Positions 46,533 to 58,640 of a DNA stretch of 64,000 nucleotides are shown here, piece after piece (the stretch's first letter is position 1; each line of letters begins with the position of its first letter). The notes beneath the pieces were generated by a model, which was not told where the DNA came from, searched no databases, and was given only the letters and a program-made list of their open reading frames with translations. Source of the DNA: Diaporthe sp. PMI_573 (Eukaryota; Ascomycota; Sordariomycetes; Diaporthales; Diaporthaceae); NCBI GenBank assembly GCA_021399435.1, contig JAJTUP010000004.1:1674001-1738000 (forward strand), written 5' to 3'. The position numbers and the translations under genes are program-made.

Positions 46533-47777
46533 TTTTGCGGTGATGTTTCCGTGTGTGGCTTTTGAAACAATGGCTGATTATGGAACTCAAATCTTTGGTG
46601 AGACCATCACGATCTCTCCTGGTTGCTGGATTTATAAGGCAACGTCGCAGTGTCGTCGGAGCTTGTGAAGTATTGATGAGCCACGGTCGGTGATGCTGCA
46701 AAGCCAGTGACGTGGTGTAAGGAGGGACGGACAGCAGCAAGACAGTGGCGTCTTACGAGCGAGAAAGTGAACTACACGTGGTCGTGTGTCTCTCTACGCA
46801 TGCCTCTCTTTTGCTCTTCTCCCGGCATCGTGACCTACTTAAATACTTTCCGGGTTTACCCATATACCACGGCGCCCGTAAGCGTACCGGCTAATAATGA
46901 CGTTCCATGTGAAGAGACGATCGTGAGGAGTGATCGAGTCGCCAAAACGCTCGCTGCAACTCTCTCCGTCCGCAACCTGGGGTAGACGTGCAACTACCTC
47001 GGAACAGTTTATAGCTTCTTCGCTAGCCCGCACGGCAGCCAGGCTGCGGTGTCTCTTTTCAAGGTGCTCGTCGGTCCGACGAGACTACTGCCAGGGGGAT
47101 GGCAGCACCGGCCGGGGTAATATGCGTCCGGGTGCCGCGCTCCACGGGGCTGTGGTGGGCATGTGCTGCTTCTCCTCATGATGACTTATCACAGAGGCGA
47201 GAGGTTAGTGGCTGGCCGCTTGACTGCCCCCGTCTTCCTAAAAGGCTTGGCTGCACGACGCTGATTTTACTGTATTTATTTTTGTATCTGCACCTGCGCC
47301 ACTCGAATCGAGCGCGAGGCGGCTGCTCACTAACTATATGTGGGGGTACCTAGGTAGTCTATGTCCTAGCCACAGTCAAGGCGACACCTCTCCCTTCACC
47401 TTAATATTGGCTGTCCAATCTTTCTATATGCTGGCACAAGGTCATCGTACGGGCTGGTTCTCTTCTCCTCTCCCATTGCCTACTTGCCTCGCTCATTGCG
47501 AGCAGCCGGCTTGTCCCGAGGAGGTCCCATCAGCGTCCGCAGACTTCTGCCCTGCTCACCATTCTCTCATGCCAAGAACTGGCTGGCACCATACCCGGCG
47601 CGTGTGGCTGGGATTGGGCCTGGCCTCCTCAGTCTCTTGATGGCGGATCCGGCGCTCCTTTCGCTCTTCTGTAGCATCCTCAGCCGTTGGAGGCAGAACT
47701 CGGGCATCAAGAACAGGCCTCACGCCTGGAATGCTGTGGATGGGGCTCAATGCATGGCCTCGGCGGGCCCCAAACTG
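46533..47777. other. Intergenic between GH13 gene and EAF1
   Basis: About 1.2 kb, holding the GH13 promoter and the EAF1 3'UTR (both genes on minus). A TACCTAGGTA palindrome lies at about 47,347-47,356. No gene is supported. Confidence 0.5.
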
Positions 47778-50700
47778 CTATCTCCCTGCCATCGGAGTTG
47801 CCCCAGCGCTTGGCTGACGCTGGTGCTGCTGCTGGTTGCCCTGGTTAGCTGCCTGTGCCTGGGCAGCCTGCTGCTGTTGTTGGTGTTGTCTCAGCATCTG
47901 CGCATACTGGTGAGGGCTCGCAGCGGCTGGCATCCCATTCACCATGCCCTGCTGCTGCTGGGGGCTTCCAGCCGCGGCATCCATCGCATTCTGAGCGACG
48001 TTGTTTCTGGCTACTTGGTTCTGCATCAGGCGCTGCTGCATGATGTGGAGCGCCTGCCCGTGAGCCTGTTGCTGGCTCATGTTTGGATACTTGGCCCTGA
48101 TTTGGTTTTCAATTTCCATAATCTGCGCTTGTATTTGCGGCGGTAACTGCTGCTGCTGCCGGTTAAAATTGGGCGCCGGTGGTGACCCAGCTGGCACGGT
48201 CGGCATTCCCATCCCGACTGCCCCAGGTGAGGTAGCCATGCCCATGCCGTTGGGAGTGTATGGGGCCATGGAGTTGATCATGTAGTTGTTCTGATTGATG
48301 CCATTCATCGTATTGCGGATCATTGGAGAACCCTGTTGCGCTACCGAGCCATTGGGCATAGGGTGGGACTGCGGGCCTTGCTGAGGCTGCTGAGCCGGCT
48401 GCGCCTGAGCTGGTGGAGGAGAGTGCTGCGGTGCCATCTGTTGCTGCTGCGGCTGACCTTGTTGTTGCTGTTGTGGCTGCTGTGGCTGTGGCTGCTGTTG
48501 CTGTGGCTGCTGTTGCTGCTGCGGCTGAGGAGTGTGGCCGTGGACCTGCGGCATCTGGCTCTGGTTCTGGGCCTGATTATTAGCCAACTGTAGTCGCCGC
48601 TGCTGGTCCGCTATCCTTCTCGACTCCATTGCTGCCCTCTGGATTTGTTGCTGTGCCTGGAAGGCAGCTATCTGTTGCTGTGTGGGCTGGGTCATGCCAT
48701 TGACTGGCATCTGAGGTAGGAGGCCACCTGCTGCTGCCATCTGTGCGGCAAGAGCGTTTTGTTGCTGTATGGGCATGCCCGGCCGTTGTTGTGTGACCCC
48801 GAGCGTGCGAGCCAATAATGGATTGGCTGCGACAGCGGCATGTGTTGCGGCCGTTCGGGCGGCTTGTGAGGCTCCCGGAGCACCTGCCACCTGGGCCATT
48901 TGAGTCTGAGATCTGCCTTGCATGGCAGCCTGCGTAGAGGTCTGGTCAGCGCATTCCTGCCCAGGCAGCAAGCCGGGTCTACTCACTCTTCTCTGGGCCT
49001 CTTGCTGTTGCGCGGCAAGTGTCCTCGCAATCTTTTCAGTCATCTGCTTGTCGCGTTCGTGCCTGGCTCGGGCGTAGTCTTCTGGCGTCTTGATATTCAG
49101 CTTCTGCTGCGTGGCCTCCGTCGACGTCCTCCTGCTCTGGTTATTTGTGCTCTGTTGCTGCTTAGCGGCCGCCGCCTCGCGTTTCTTAGCCAGCTTCTTC
49201 ATGGCATCGATCAAGGCCAAATGTCGTCTAGAAGGCCGTCTCTCGACCCGCAGAGGTAAAGTCGGTCGTCGCCGTGGCACGACCGCACCGTTCGGAGCAG
49301 CTTGCTGCGAGGCGTTATGGTTGGCCAATGCGATGGCCCTCTGCGCTTGGTCAATCCGCCTCTGATACGTCTGGAAGTACTGGGTCCTAGCAACGTCGTT
49401 GGGATAGCCCTCCAGTTGGACCCAACGCTCAAAACATTCCCATGGGGTCCGCCTCTCTTCACCCGAAATGAAGAGAGATTTTGACGAAATGTTCTTGGAG
49501 ATCAAGGACCAGTTGTACGAGTACTCGCGTACTTGTTTTCTGAGCTCCTCATCCTCCGCCGGGGTCCACTGCGAAGCGATCCTGGACTCGAAGAAACTCT
49601 GCAGGGGCATCAGCGACTCAGTAGGTGGCCTAAACTGATGACCCGCATGAAGCCGGTCTCGCACAAGCTTCATCTCCGAGCGGAACAGTGCCACATCCGT
49701 ATTCTCTGGAGGCAAGTCCGAGTTTTGGGCTTGATCATCGCCAAATACCACTTCCTCGTCATCTTCCTCGTCCTCTACTGAGTACTGATATCGACTCTGT
49801 TTCGGTCGAAGGCCCGCTGACTTGAGCGTCATTTCGCCTTCAACATATTTGCTGAGTGGTAGGGCTGGCCTGCGCCATTGGCCATCTGGATCGTGCGCAG
49901 GACCAGCGACATCAAACTGAGGCGACTTTAGCGGCGCGCCGTACAGAGGTAGCTCCTCCAAGAGTTGCTCGGATGCCGAAGACTGTTGAAGACCAAACAC
50001 AACCTCGTCGTCCTGCAGCGCAAAGACCGCAGATGGGGCAACTGTCTGGGAGTTCCAGTCTCGAGGCTCGTCATCGATGTCCATTGGAGAGTCAGCATCT
50101 CCCGAGGGAACAAGGTCGGGCATCGGCGTCGGCAAAGATTCTTCTTCCGGCGGAGTTGTCCCAGTCTTGCTAGATGAATGCTCACCGTCAATTGGTGGAA
50201 TTCTCGCGTTTACCTGTAGAATCTTCCTGTCCTCTTCACTAGAAGCCACCCATTCGGCACACGCCTCAGCCAGATTGCGTGCGACCGCCCTTTTCCACTT
50301 CCGCTCCTCTCTAAAATCAGTCCTCATCCACTTCATCTCCTGCAACAACATGTCCCAATGCGAGGGAGGTCGTGTTGGCTCTGGGCACCTCTTCGGTTGT
50401 CTCAGGGACCACTTATCATGCTGCTGAAGGTGGTAGATCCTGCGTAAAACCTTGCAGGCCTGGTTCTCATGGAGCGCGATACCACAGTCTGGCGTGGAGA
50501 TCGTCTTGTGCGAGGTGACGAGTAGTTGTTCGGGACTCCTCATCCATTGAGATTGTCTCGTGAAGCCATCAAAGAACAGTGGAACAAAATAGTCATCGGT
50601 CGGGATACGCTCAGGCCGAGACTGGGACCGGCTGGCAACTATCGTCTCGCCCGGTCTTTTCTTCGGTTTCTCGAAAACCACAGTAGGAGTTCTCTTGTGC

Positions 50701-52470
50701 TTGTGGCCGTGCTTCTCGGCTAACGATCTTGCTCGAAGGACAGAACTAGTTGATGGCTGGTCATGCTCATGCTCGACCGTCTCTTCGATTTGCGAGTCCG
50801 GAACATGGTCGGCCAGTTCGGCCTGAGATACCTGAGTCTTCCGGTCGAATCCAGTTCCATTGGTCAAAGGAGTTGACACCGATGCAGAAAACGATGCGCC
50901 GGGCTCCTGGCTGACCACCTCTGCCGGCCCAGTGATATCCTGGCTCGTGGCGCTACCAGGAATTTGGAGTGGAGAGGGTCGTCGGGTCTTCTGATGAACC
51001 TCGCCTTGGGTGAGTGGAGCCGTTACTTGACTACTTGACGGAGGTCGAGTCGTGGGTGCTTCATCAGAACCTGCGACTGGGACTGCAGCATTAGAGTCGG
51101 AGAGATGGCCAGATGATGGTGCGGAGCCTTGGGGTGCGGCGGATTGAGTGGCATTCCCTGTTTCCACATTCGGCGTGCTGCTTTCAAGACCACTGCCCGA
51201 TGTCGTTGCTTCTACCTCTTCAGCTGGTGGAGGCGCAGACGCTGGCTGCGCAACGCCCACATCAACCCCTCCTCCAACTTGATTGTGGTCCGGGGCCTGT
51301 CCAGATCCTGGGAAGTCGCGACTGTCTTCGTCTTCCTTCCTGCGCACAGAATCGTCATCATCGCCAGGGTACGGTGGGCCTTCGTTGTCGGGGCTGGTGT
51401 CCGGAGATGCATCTTGCACGGCGGGGGTCGTGGCCGTCTGCGTGGTAGAACCCGGAGAAGACAAAACGTCCAATGGTCTTGAAGCATCAAGAGGTGGTGG
51501 TTTCCTGAGAGAACTCAATCTCGACTGCTCGTCGGAGCGACCGGGTGTCTCGTCCACATCCATCGCATCAGGGCCTGGTTCGCGACCGACACACTCCGCG
51601 TTCTGCCATGGTTGCGCGCCCATCGACTCCGTCGACTGCTTTTCCGGTTCGACGAATGCGACCCCCCTGCCAACTACACCCGAGCGGTTTGCAGTGGACG
51701 TCCCAGCCAAGTCGGTACTCGTGGAGGCGATGCTGGCATCGTTCGATGCTCCGTTCGGTAGATCGAGCCCCTTAGGTTGAACAGTCGGCAGAGCTGGGAC
51801 GGAACCCCCATGGTCTAGCCGTGACGACTGAGCGATCGGCAGAGTGGTTTCTCCTGAAGTAGCTGCGGGCGACTTCGGGGTCGCGACGCGCGAATCATCG
51901 GGTTCCGGTCGTGTTTGCGCAGCATGAGATTCCACGGTCGACTGCGCGAGCCCGACACCGTTTTCCTTGACATGATTCGGGGGCTCCAGAGATGCATCTT
52001 GGCCTGTCAACCTTGGGCTCGTCCCTTGAGACTTGGGCAGGCAGAATGGTGGTATCTGTCGCGGGGGTAGGTTGCGCTCGTTAAGGAATGGCCCTCTGGT
52101 GTGATTGATTAGCATAAATGCCCGCCTCCAGCCTGGAAACGCGTATTGTGCGGGCTGAACTGGATAAAGAAAACATACTTCAAGACGGCATTGTCATTAA
52201 GGAAGCGCCATTCCTCTGATGTGGGGGTTTCTGCATCATTGGCAGGAGGGTCGAGGAGCGGTAGGGCGTCCCGCTGTGTCGCGACACAGTAGACCTCGCG
52301 AAGCTTCCTCTTCTTCGACGCTCTAATTGAACTGCACGCAGTTAATAACACAAGAACGGCACCAAAATGATCGCACGGATTTTCTCTACAAGCCTGACAG
52401 CGACTCACCTGCATTTTGCTCTCTTTGACTGGATCAGCGCGGAGTAGTCGGTACGCTCGACCTCAGTCAT
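47778..52470 (-). CDS. EAF1: Chromatin modification protein EAF1 (VID21), NuA4 scaffold
   Basis: Four exons: 52409-52470, 52179-52322, 48987-52095 and 47778-48929, giving 1488 residues. EAF1 is the platform subunit of the NuA4 histone H4/H2A acetyltransferase. The start MTEVERTDYSALIQSKRAK and the joins to KKRKLREVYCVATQ and GPFLNERNLPPRQIPPF follow the family. A long disordered region holds Ser/Pro/Thr. The HSA domain, which binds actin and Arp4, lies near 640-700 (SHWDMLLQEMKWMRTDFREERKWK), and the SANT/Myb domain near 910-965 (SQWTPAEDEELRKQVREY; TPWECFERWVQLEGYP). The C-terminal third is Gln-rich with runs of Q. The third intron is 57 nt, in frame and without stops (GTGAGT donor, GCTGAC branch, CGCAG acceptor), so unspliced RNA would code for 19 extra residues. 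A naive single-exon reading would miss both the first 69 residues and this intron. Confidence 0.95.
48390..48540 (-). repeat. Poly-Gln-coding CAG/CAA tract in EAF1
   Basis: Mixed CAG/CAA/CAACAGCC runs encode alternating Gln and Pro-Gln blocks near the C-terminus of EAF1. They are purine/pyrimidine-biased and likely length-variable. Confidence 0.85.
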
Positions 52471-54569
52471 AGCATCGGCGGCGGCGACATCCGTTTTTGA
52501 TGCAAAACGGAGGTCGAACAACCTTAATGGGATACAGTGAGATGTGACGAGCGGTCAAAATGGATGGAAACAGCAAGGTGGTGCTGTTCCGATTGATCGC
52601 GATGTGGTGATGTTGTCGTGTCCTTGAAGACCTGAGTTTTCAGTGTGCTGCGATGGGGTGCTGCGACGTTGGGGGTTCAGGTGAGCAAGTACCTGGCCTA
52701 GTGGGTTTAGTGGTTGAGACAGGTGTGCGAGGGGGGGGGGGCGACTGTATGGGTTGTGCAGTGAGATCGGATTTAGTGTAAGTGAGAATGGGTGATTGAT
52801 AAAGGCGGAGAGAAAGGAATGCAAAAGGCCAAAGAGAGGCACTTGCCCGTTTTTCGCTAAGAGCAGCAAACTTGGGGTTGACTTGACCTGCCTTGAAAGA
52901 GGGCAATTTTGGGAATTGGCCTGCCCGCACCGTCCTGCCTGCCAGCCTGTCTTGCTGCAGGGTGCGCACCTCCAGGTTCAGAACCAGGTTGGTGTGATTT
53001 GGCTGGGCGCTGTTGCCACTGCTGCTGCTGTCACGGCTCCAGCTGTTACTGCAGGCCACCCAAGATATTGCTGGCTCCTCCAACTTTGTGGTTTTCTGCA
53101 CCGGGGAACCTGGGCACGGATCGGTTGGGGGCGAGCTGTTGGAACGGGAGGGCATCCTGGAGGATGGACTCATCACCAAAGGGCACTACCCGGCGGTATT
53201 GCACGAAATGAGATGCCAGCTTCCCAGATGAAGACAAGGTCGGGACCTTATCAGCGTGTCTGATTTGTGGTGGTTGGCAGAGTTGTACTAATCTAGTGGT
53301 GGTGCAATTTCTCTTATGCTTTCCTAGCGCAGGCTTCGCTTCATCGGTGACCGTTCAAAGTGCAATAATGATGAATAACAAATGTGTTTACGGTGTTGGT
53401 TTGTTGAGTGGGACGGGAAATCCAGCTGCTTTGGCGTTGCTTGTGATGGGAATCCTATGACCAGCGAGCGGCATTGCCCTTTATGTACCACCATCTGAAT
53501 GAAGAAGTCCACCCCACGGGGAAAGAAAGTAATCTGCCGTCAACGTGCCCGTCTCTGCTAGCTGGTCATAGCCGGACCTTGAGAGGGTTGTGGACCGAGT
53601 CGGCTCCAAAACTTACCTGAGCGGCGGCAGCCCGGACCCTGGTGAAGACTGACCGACAACCCCAATAGAATGCTCATGGAATTCCATTGCTCTCTTGGTT
53701 TCCATTTGGGGTAATTGTCAGTCGCTCAAGCCGTCTAGTTTCTTCCTTGAACCAGATATGTGACACCCGCCCCTGCTACGCTCCACCTAAGCTAGCTTTC
53801 ATAGGTAAAGAGTTCGCACATCTTAGACGCATTCTTGCGCACAAAGCCGGGACATAACTACTAGAGACATCACCGGCGCCAACTCCTCGGGCCCAAAGAT
53901 CGCGTCAAGAGCATCTCACAGCTCTTATTGGCACAAACTAGGTCACCCAGTCAAAATCCGGGGCTAATGGTAACACCAGGCCTATTGCACTACATCGCGG
54001 GCCGCATCAACCCATGGATGTTCAACCATATACATTGTGAATTGCTGGGTATTATCTAGATCCTCGGGATTACAGCAGACACGCGTAATCAACCCATCTT
54101 AACTACATAGCAAGACAACCCAGAAGATATCGTCTTGCTGGCAGTCGAGTTCAATTACAACCCGCTAAGGTAGGCACTGGCGCCATATAGCAAGACGAAG
54201 TTCCGTTGGGAAGTCGCCAAATCGATGGAAGACCACTTCCGATGCTGACATCGTGAAGATTTGGCTTGCGATCCCGATGATCTTGTAAGGTGATCAGAAT
54301 GTGAGCACTCGGGCAGTGAAGCTCGCAACAAAGAAGTCAGAACCGCACACCAAAACGATCCGAGGTTGCGCTGCCACTTCTTTCACAAAAGCACGGGCCC
54401 GCCGTGCTCACCGTCATCCAGCCCATCGGGCCCGCGCTAAGTCCGCCGCAGAAAACAAACCAACCTTTTCCCAACCTCGCCTCATCTCGAGCTCGACCGT
54501 TTACATCGCTGCGCAACAACGGCGCACTTGCTGGACATATAAGCATTGCTGGCCTTTCGATCTACTCAG
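52471..54569. other. Divergent intergenic region between EAF1 and SPP2
   Basis: About 2.1 kb. It holds an 11-base G run at 52731-52741. Open frames on both strands around 52,640-53,260 have low-complexity composition and no recognisable motif. Two long leaders and promoters could occupy it. Confidence 0.5.
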
Positions 54570-55568
54570 ATGGCCGATCAAAACGGATCCCGCATCGCCA
54601 TCCGATTTGGTGCCGCAAGTTCGAGCGGCCCCAAGAATGGGCCCAAGAATGCATCGCGCCCCACACCATCGACCACCTTGGGCAAGCGGTCACGAAGTGG
54701 TTTCGACCATGATTCAGAGGATGATGAATCAGAAGAAGAGCGACATGAGACCGTCACCCATTTCGGTGTGAATGGCGCTGAAAATGACGACGACGACGAC
54801 GACGACGAACGAAGGCGCCGGGACCGATCCACAACTGGTGGACGACGCCGCAGGAGTCGAAGCATTGACTTGACAGAGAAAGCAGGTCGTCAGGACCCAT
54901 CCCAGTCGAATCAGGATCACGTTGAAGAGGAGGAGACGTTGCAGTACGGGCTCGTCCTGTCGAAAAAGCCCAAAAGAGACGCAGCGAAGGATGCCGGCGA
55001 CAAGGATGGGGCCGACAAGCCTGTGGTGTCCAAGGATGCCGACGAGGAAGCTATCGCGGCGCTGATGGACTCGGGGGAGAAACGCGCGTCACATCGCACA
55101 GAAGATGAAGCCTATCGAGACGCTGCAGCCGATGCTCCCGAGGTGGACGACGAGGCCACGTACGATGCATTTCCTGTCGAAGGCTTCGGTCAGGCGCTAC
55201 TTAAAGGTCAGGGCTGGGACGGCCAGATGCGAGGTCCAAAGGCAAAGGAAATCAAGAAGCGTCCCAATGGCATCGGCCTTGGGGCCAAGAAAATGACTGT
55301 AGAAGAGGACCTCGGCGGGTGGGACAGCAAGGGGAAGTCTTCCGAGAAACGACCCCGGCTTGATCAGTATCGAAGCGAGAGGGATAAGGAGCGCAGCAGG
55401 CGGGAGGAAAGGCACCGCGACAGCTACAAGAATGAACGAGATCGCGAACGAGACCGGGACAGGGACAGGGACCGCCCCAGGGACAAACACCGCGACCGCG
55501 ACCGGGATCGGGACCGGGACCGGGATCGCGATAACTACCGACACCGCGACAGAGACTACCGGCGTTGA
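54570..55568 (+). CDS. SPP2: Pre-mRNA splicing factor SPP2 (G-patch activator of PRP2)
   Basis: Single exon of 332 codons. The ATG at 54570 is chosen because the frame upstream has no other ATG. SPP2/GPKOW proteins hold the DEAH helicase PRP2 (DHX16) on the spliceosome just before the first catalytic step. The N-terminus IAIRFGAASSSGPK and an acidic region (ERHETVTHFG, then an Asp run) precede the conserved region YDAFPVEGFGQALLKGQGWDG, the G-patch, continuing to KKRPNGIGLGAKKMT (about residues 205-250). The C-terminus is a long tract of Arg-Asp/Glu dipeptides (RDRDRDR type), an RS-like low-complexity domain coded by a GA-rich repeat at about 55,440-55,560. It is divergent from EAF1. Together with BUD31 it makes two factors of the activated spliceosome in one window. 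Confidence 0.95.
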   Translation: MADQNGSRIAIRFGAASSSGPKNGPKNASRPTPSTTLGKRSRSGFDHDSEDDESEEERHETVTHFGVNGAENDDDDDDDERRRRDRSTTGGRRRRSRSIDLTEKAGRQDPSQSNQDHVEEEETLQYGLVLSKKPKRDAAKDAGDKDGADKPVVSKDADEEAIAALMDSGEKRASHRTEDEAYRDAAADAPEVDDEATYDAFPVEGFGQALLKGQGWDGQMRGPKAKEIKKRPNGIGLGAKKMTVEEDLGGWDSKGKSSEKRPRLDQYRSERDKERSRREERHRDSYKNERDRERDRDRDRDRPRDKHRDRDRDRDRDRDRDNYRHRDRDYRR

Positions 55569-57636
55569 GGCTGTGGCGACAATTTGACAGGCATCCATGG
55601 CGGCGCATCGGTTAGACGACTGTTTTTGAGACAAATCACGATCAGAAATCACCAACACGTATGTAGTCCATTTTTGTGCTGTCGCAGTGTGCCAGGGACT
55701 AAACACAATCTTAGTCCTTCTGAGACAGTCTGTTCTCAGGAAATACAGTCTGCTCTAAGCTCAGAGACACCGACGCTCAACGGCCCTGGGGTCAGAAGAG
55801 GTTCAGAGCGGACTGTTGACGAATATTGAATATGTCCAACTAGGTTGGCCGCGGTCAGATCGAGCATCACGTTGGCACCCAAACCGGAGTGCTCCCACCC
55901 ACAAGGCAAGTCTGGTAGTCCATTCCATTCCATTATACTACGGCGGGATGTTGCGGCTTGCTACATGCCTCTTCTATGTGACCTCTTAACCTCCCTTCGA
56001 AGCTGTCGGCTTCTCCCCTTTTTTTTGTAATTTGAGTGGTCATTTGGCCAAATTACCTTCACAAGAGGAGAGTGGCAGGCGTGCTTCAAGACTCTTGGAG
56101 GCTTGCAGCAATTTTATGTCGTGTCGTGATCTTCGATATTTGCGGGAGACAAGGAGACTTTGCCACTGAAATATATGCTTGTCCGCCTTCTGGGAAGGAG
56201 ATAACTGAGGAACATCACTCTACGGCATGTTGCCAAGCTCGACGAACTAGAGCCAAGATCTGAAGGCCGCTCGTTGCTGAGGCGCGGACGTGGATGCTGT
56301 TCTCCGTCTCCCGTGTTGCACCATACTGGCGTCGGCACTGCTTCCATACCGTCGTTGCAGGGCCGTGATTTCACCAAGACTTGCACATCAGGGCTGCTAG
56401 CGAGCCCAGCGATTCGAGCCGGAAGCACCCAGTGATGGAACAAATCTTGCACAGACACGGTGTCCACCGTGGTCAGCTCCTATGTGGGTAGCACCCACTA
56501 CAGATTCAACTGGGGAACAGAAGCGCTGGACACAATTGAATCGCTCGTCGGTCGATTCGGCTATAAAGACGGTTGTAGCCCGACTTTTCTTTTCCCCTTT
56601 GCTTTTGCCGGGGCTCTTCCGTATGTTACGTTGTGATGATGAGGGTCGATAGCACTGGGCAAAGCTGGGGTTTGATTCTGCATGATAATGGACCTTGCTG
56701 CCTCTCTTTTTTCCCGACTAGATGACGTTCTACTAGAAACGCCCATCAACTCGTTGACATCGGATCTATCATAACACACGGCCTAGACGAGTGCCTAGGC
56801 GAGGTTTCATCCTGCTCCGCAATCTCGAGAAGAAGCAGACTTTTGGCAACGTGGCAGCGTGGTTCCAGGGCTGTCAAATGCGGGATTGATACCGCTTCCA
56901 AAGTTGCCGGCTTCCATTCCCCTTGCATGATTGAATGCTACAATTAGGAGTATGTTCGTCGGGAGAGGAGCGGACGCTTGTTCACGCATCCTCATTGCTT
57001 TTATTTCATGGGATCACAGCACTTATACTAGCAGCAAACTTGCCCCAAAGTCACGCTGTGATGCGTGCAGGATGTTAATGAAGTTTTGCAGGTGCCCGGC
57101 CATGGAACCATAGACTTGTGTTGAAACAAATGGCCGTAGCATGAGTGCCTCTTCTACGGGTAGGGGTTCTCTGAGGTCGTCGAAGTCACTGCGCTCTACC
57201 AACGCGATGACGGCTTCACCGCGGTCGAGCAGAAGCAGCCTATGCTAGAAGAAGCATCTGACGGGAATAGTGGGAACGAATTGATCAAGAGTACTATTCC
57301 AATGTAGAAAGGAGCTCGCTTTCCAATAATCCGACGCCACAGTCTCAATCAGGCAGAGATTGGGAAATCATTATGATGCAGCACACTCGGGCATCCCTTC
57401 ATCACATGTCAATGTTCTCTGCCTTCCCCGTCTATGCGAAGACACCATCCTACCAGATTCGCGGAATCGCCCCGGCCTTGGCTTGCAAGGCACGGGAGAA
57501 AGGGTCAAGAGTTTGGCACACTTGTGGCGGTGGCGGCGCCTTCCCGCTGACGACATCCGCAAAGACGAACCTGACATTACAGAAGATGACTGACGGGGCC
57601 GCCTCGTATGTCCGTGGTGCTCGAGATGCTGGCGAC

Positions 57637-57660
57637 GGGCGACGGGCGACGGGCGACGGG
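57637..57660. repeat. GCGACGG tandem repeat
   Basis: Three to four 7-base units. Confidence 0.8.
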
Positions 57661-58618
57661 GACGCCACTACTCGCAAATGTGACCTTGTCACGAGGGACA
57701 GTGAGCCAAGCCTCCGATACTACGGGCTGAGATATCCGGACTTTACTCCGGGGACTCTTACTCGACTATGCATGTCCGCTGGCCCTTGACACCAGTCTGC
57801 ATGTTTCCCATCTGATCAGATGCCCTTGACAATCCGATGCTTTTCCACTACCAAAGGCGACGATGACTGCAGATGGCGGGCGAAGCCGAGACATTTTCCA
57901 CGCTATACCGAACGCCTAAGTCCTTTTCCTTAGATTCAGGGTTGGAATCGAAACGTCTCCACCCTTCTAGACATGAGTCTTCTGGGGCTCAGCCGACATG
58001 CCTAGGGAGATTGTCTCTCCCTGCCGCTGATCAGCATCTGTGTCGCTTCAGGACGCAGGGATCCCTTATGCTGTACCCCATGTGCGCTCGAAGGCGTCGA
58101 GAATTTGCCAGAAGGGGATGCTGTGTACCCCAGGCTTGCTGAAGCCAAACGTCTTGTGACTGACAGAGCATGGAAACCCGGCAAGCCACATGGGAGCACA
58201 GCTTTCCCTCGCGGAAGATCACAGCCTCGTGTCTCCCTTCCAACCGCGTCGTAGAACGGGCCTTGTCCGCGCGCGGGAACCCGGGTCAAATTCCCCTAGG
58301 GGAGACAATCTGGACACAGAGACGGGAATCCGAGACAAGGCCCGCTGCATACTGCCGTCATTTAGCCCTCGGGACGGCCTGCGATCTTTTGCGGTGAAGA
58401 GTGATCGTGCATGGGCTAGAGCAGGTGGTCCTCTGGGCATTGATGGGTGCTTGCCGTGGAAATGGCAAATTCCTCGTGATCACGGGTATTTCTCGGACAG
58501 CAACTTCCGCTGTTGTACGACGGCGAGTGAGAAGAAAAAAGGAAAATTTCACAGGGATATAAACGCAATGCGCAGCAGCAGCAAGTAGACCGTTGCTGCC
58601 TGGCACAACATGGCATGG

Positions 58619-58640
58619 GCATCGCATCGCATCGCATCGC
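58619..58640. repeat. GCATC pentamer repeat with adjoining GTAC repeat
   Basis: About four GCATC units run directly into a short GTAC tandem tract (TGTACGTACGTA). Confidence 0.8.

Noticed and set aside
52640..53263. Low-complexity frames on both strands upstream of EAF1
   Set aside because: Ser/Pro or Cys-rich translations with a homopolymer run inside; more likely leader or promoter of EAF1.
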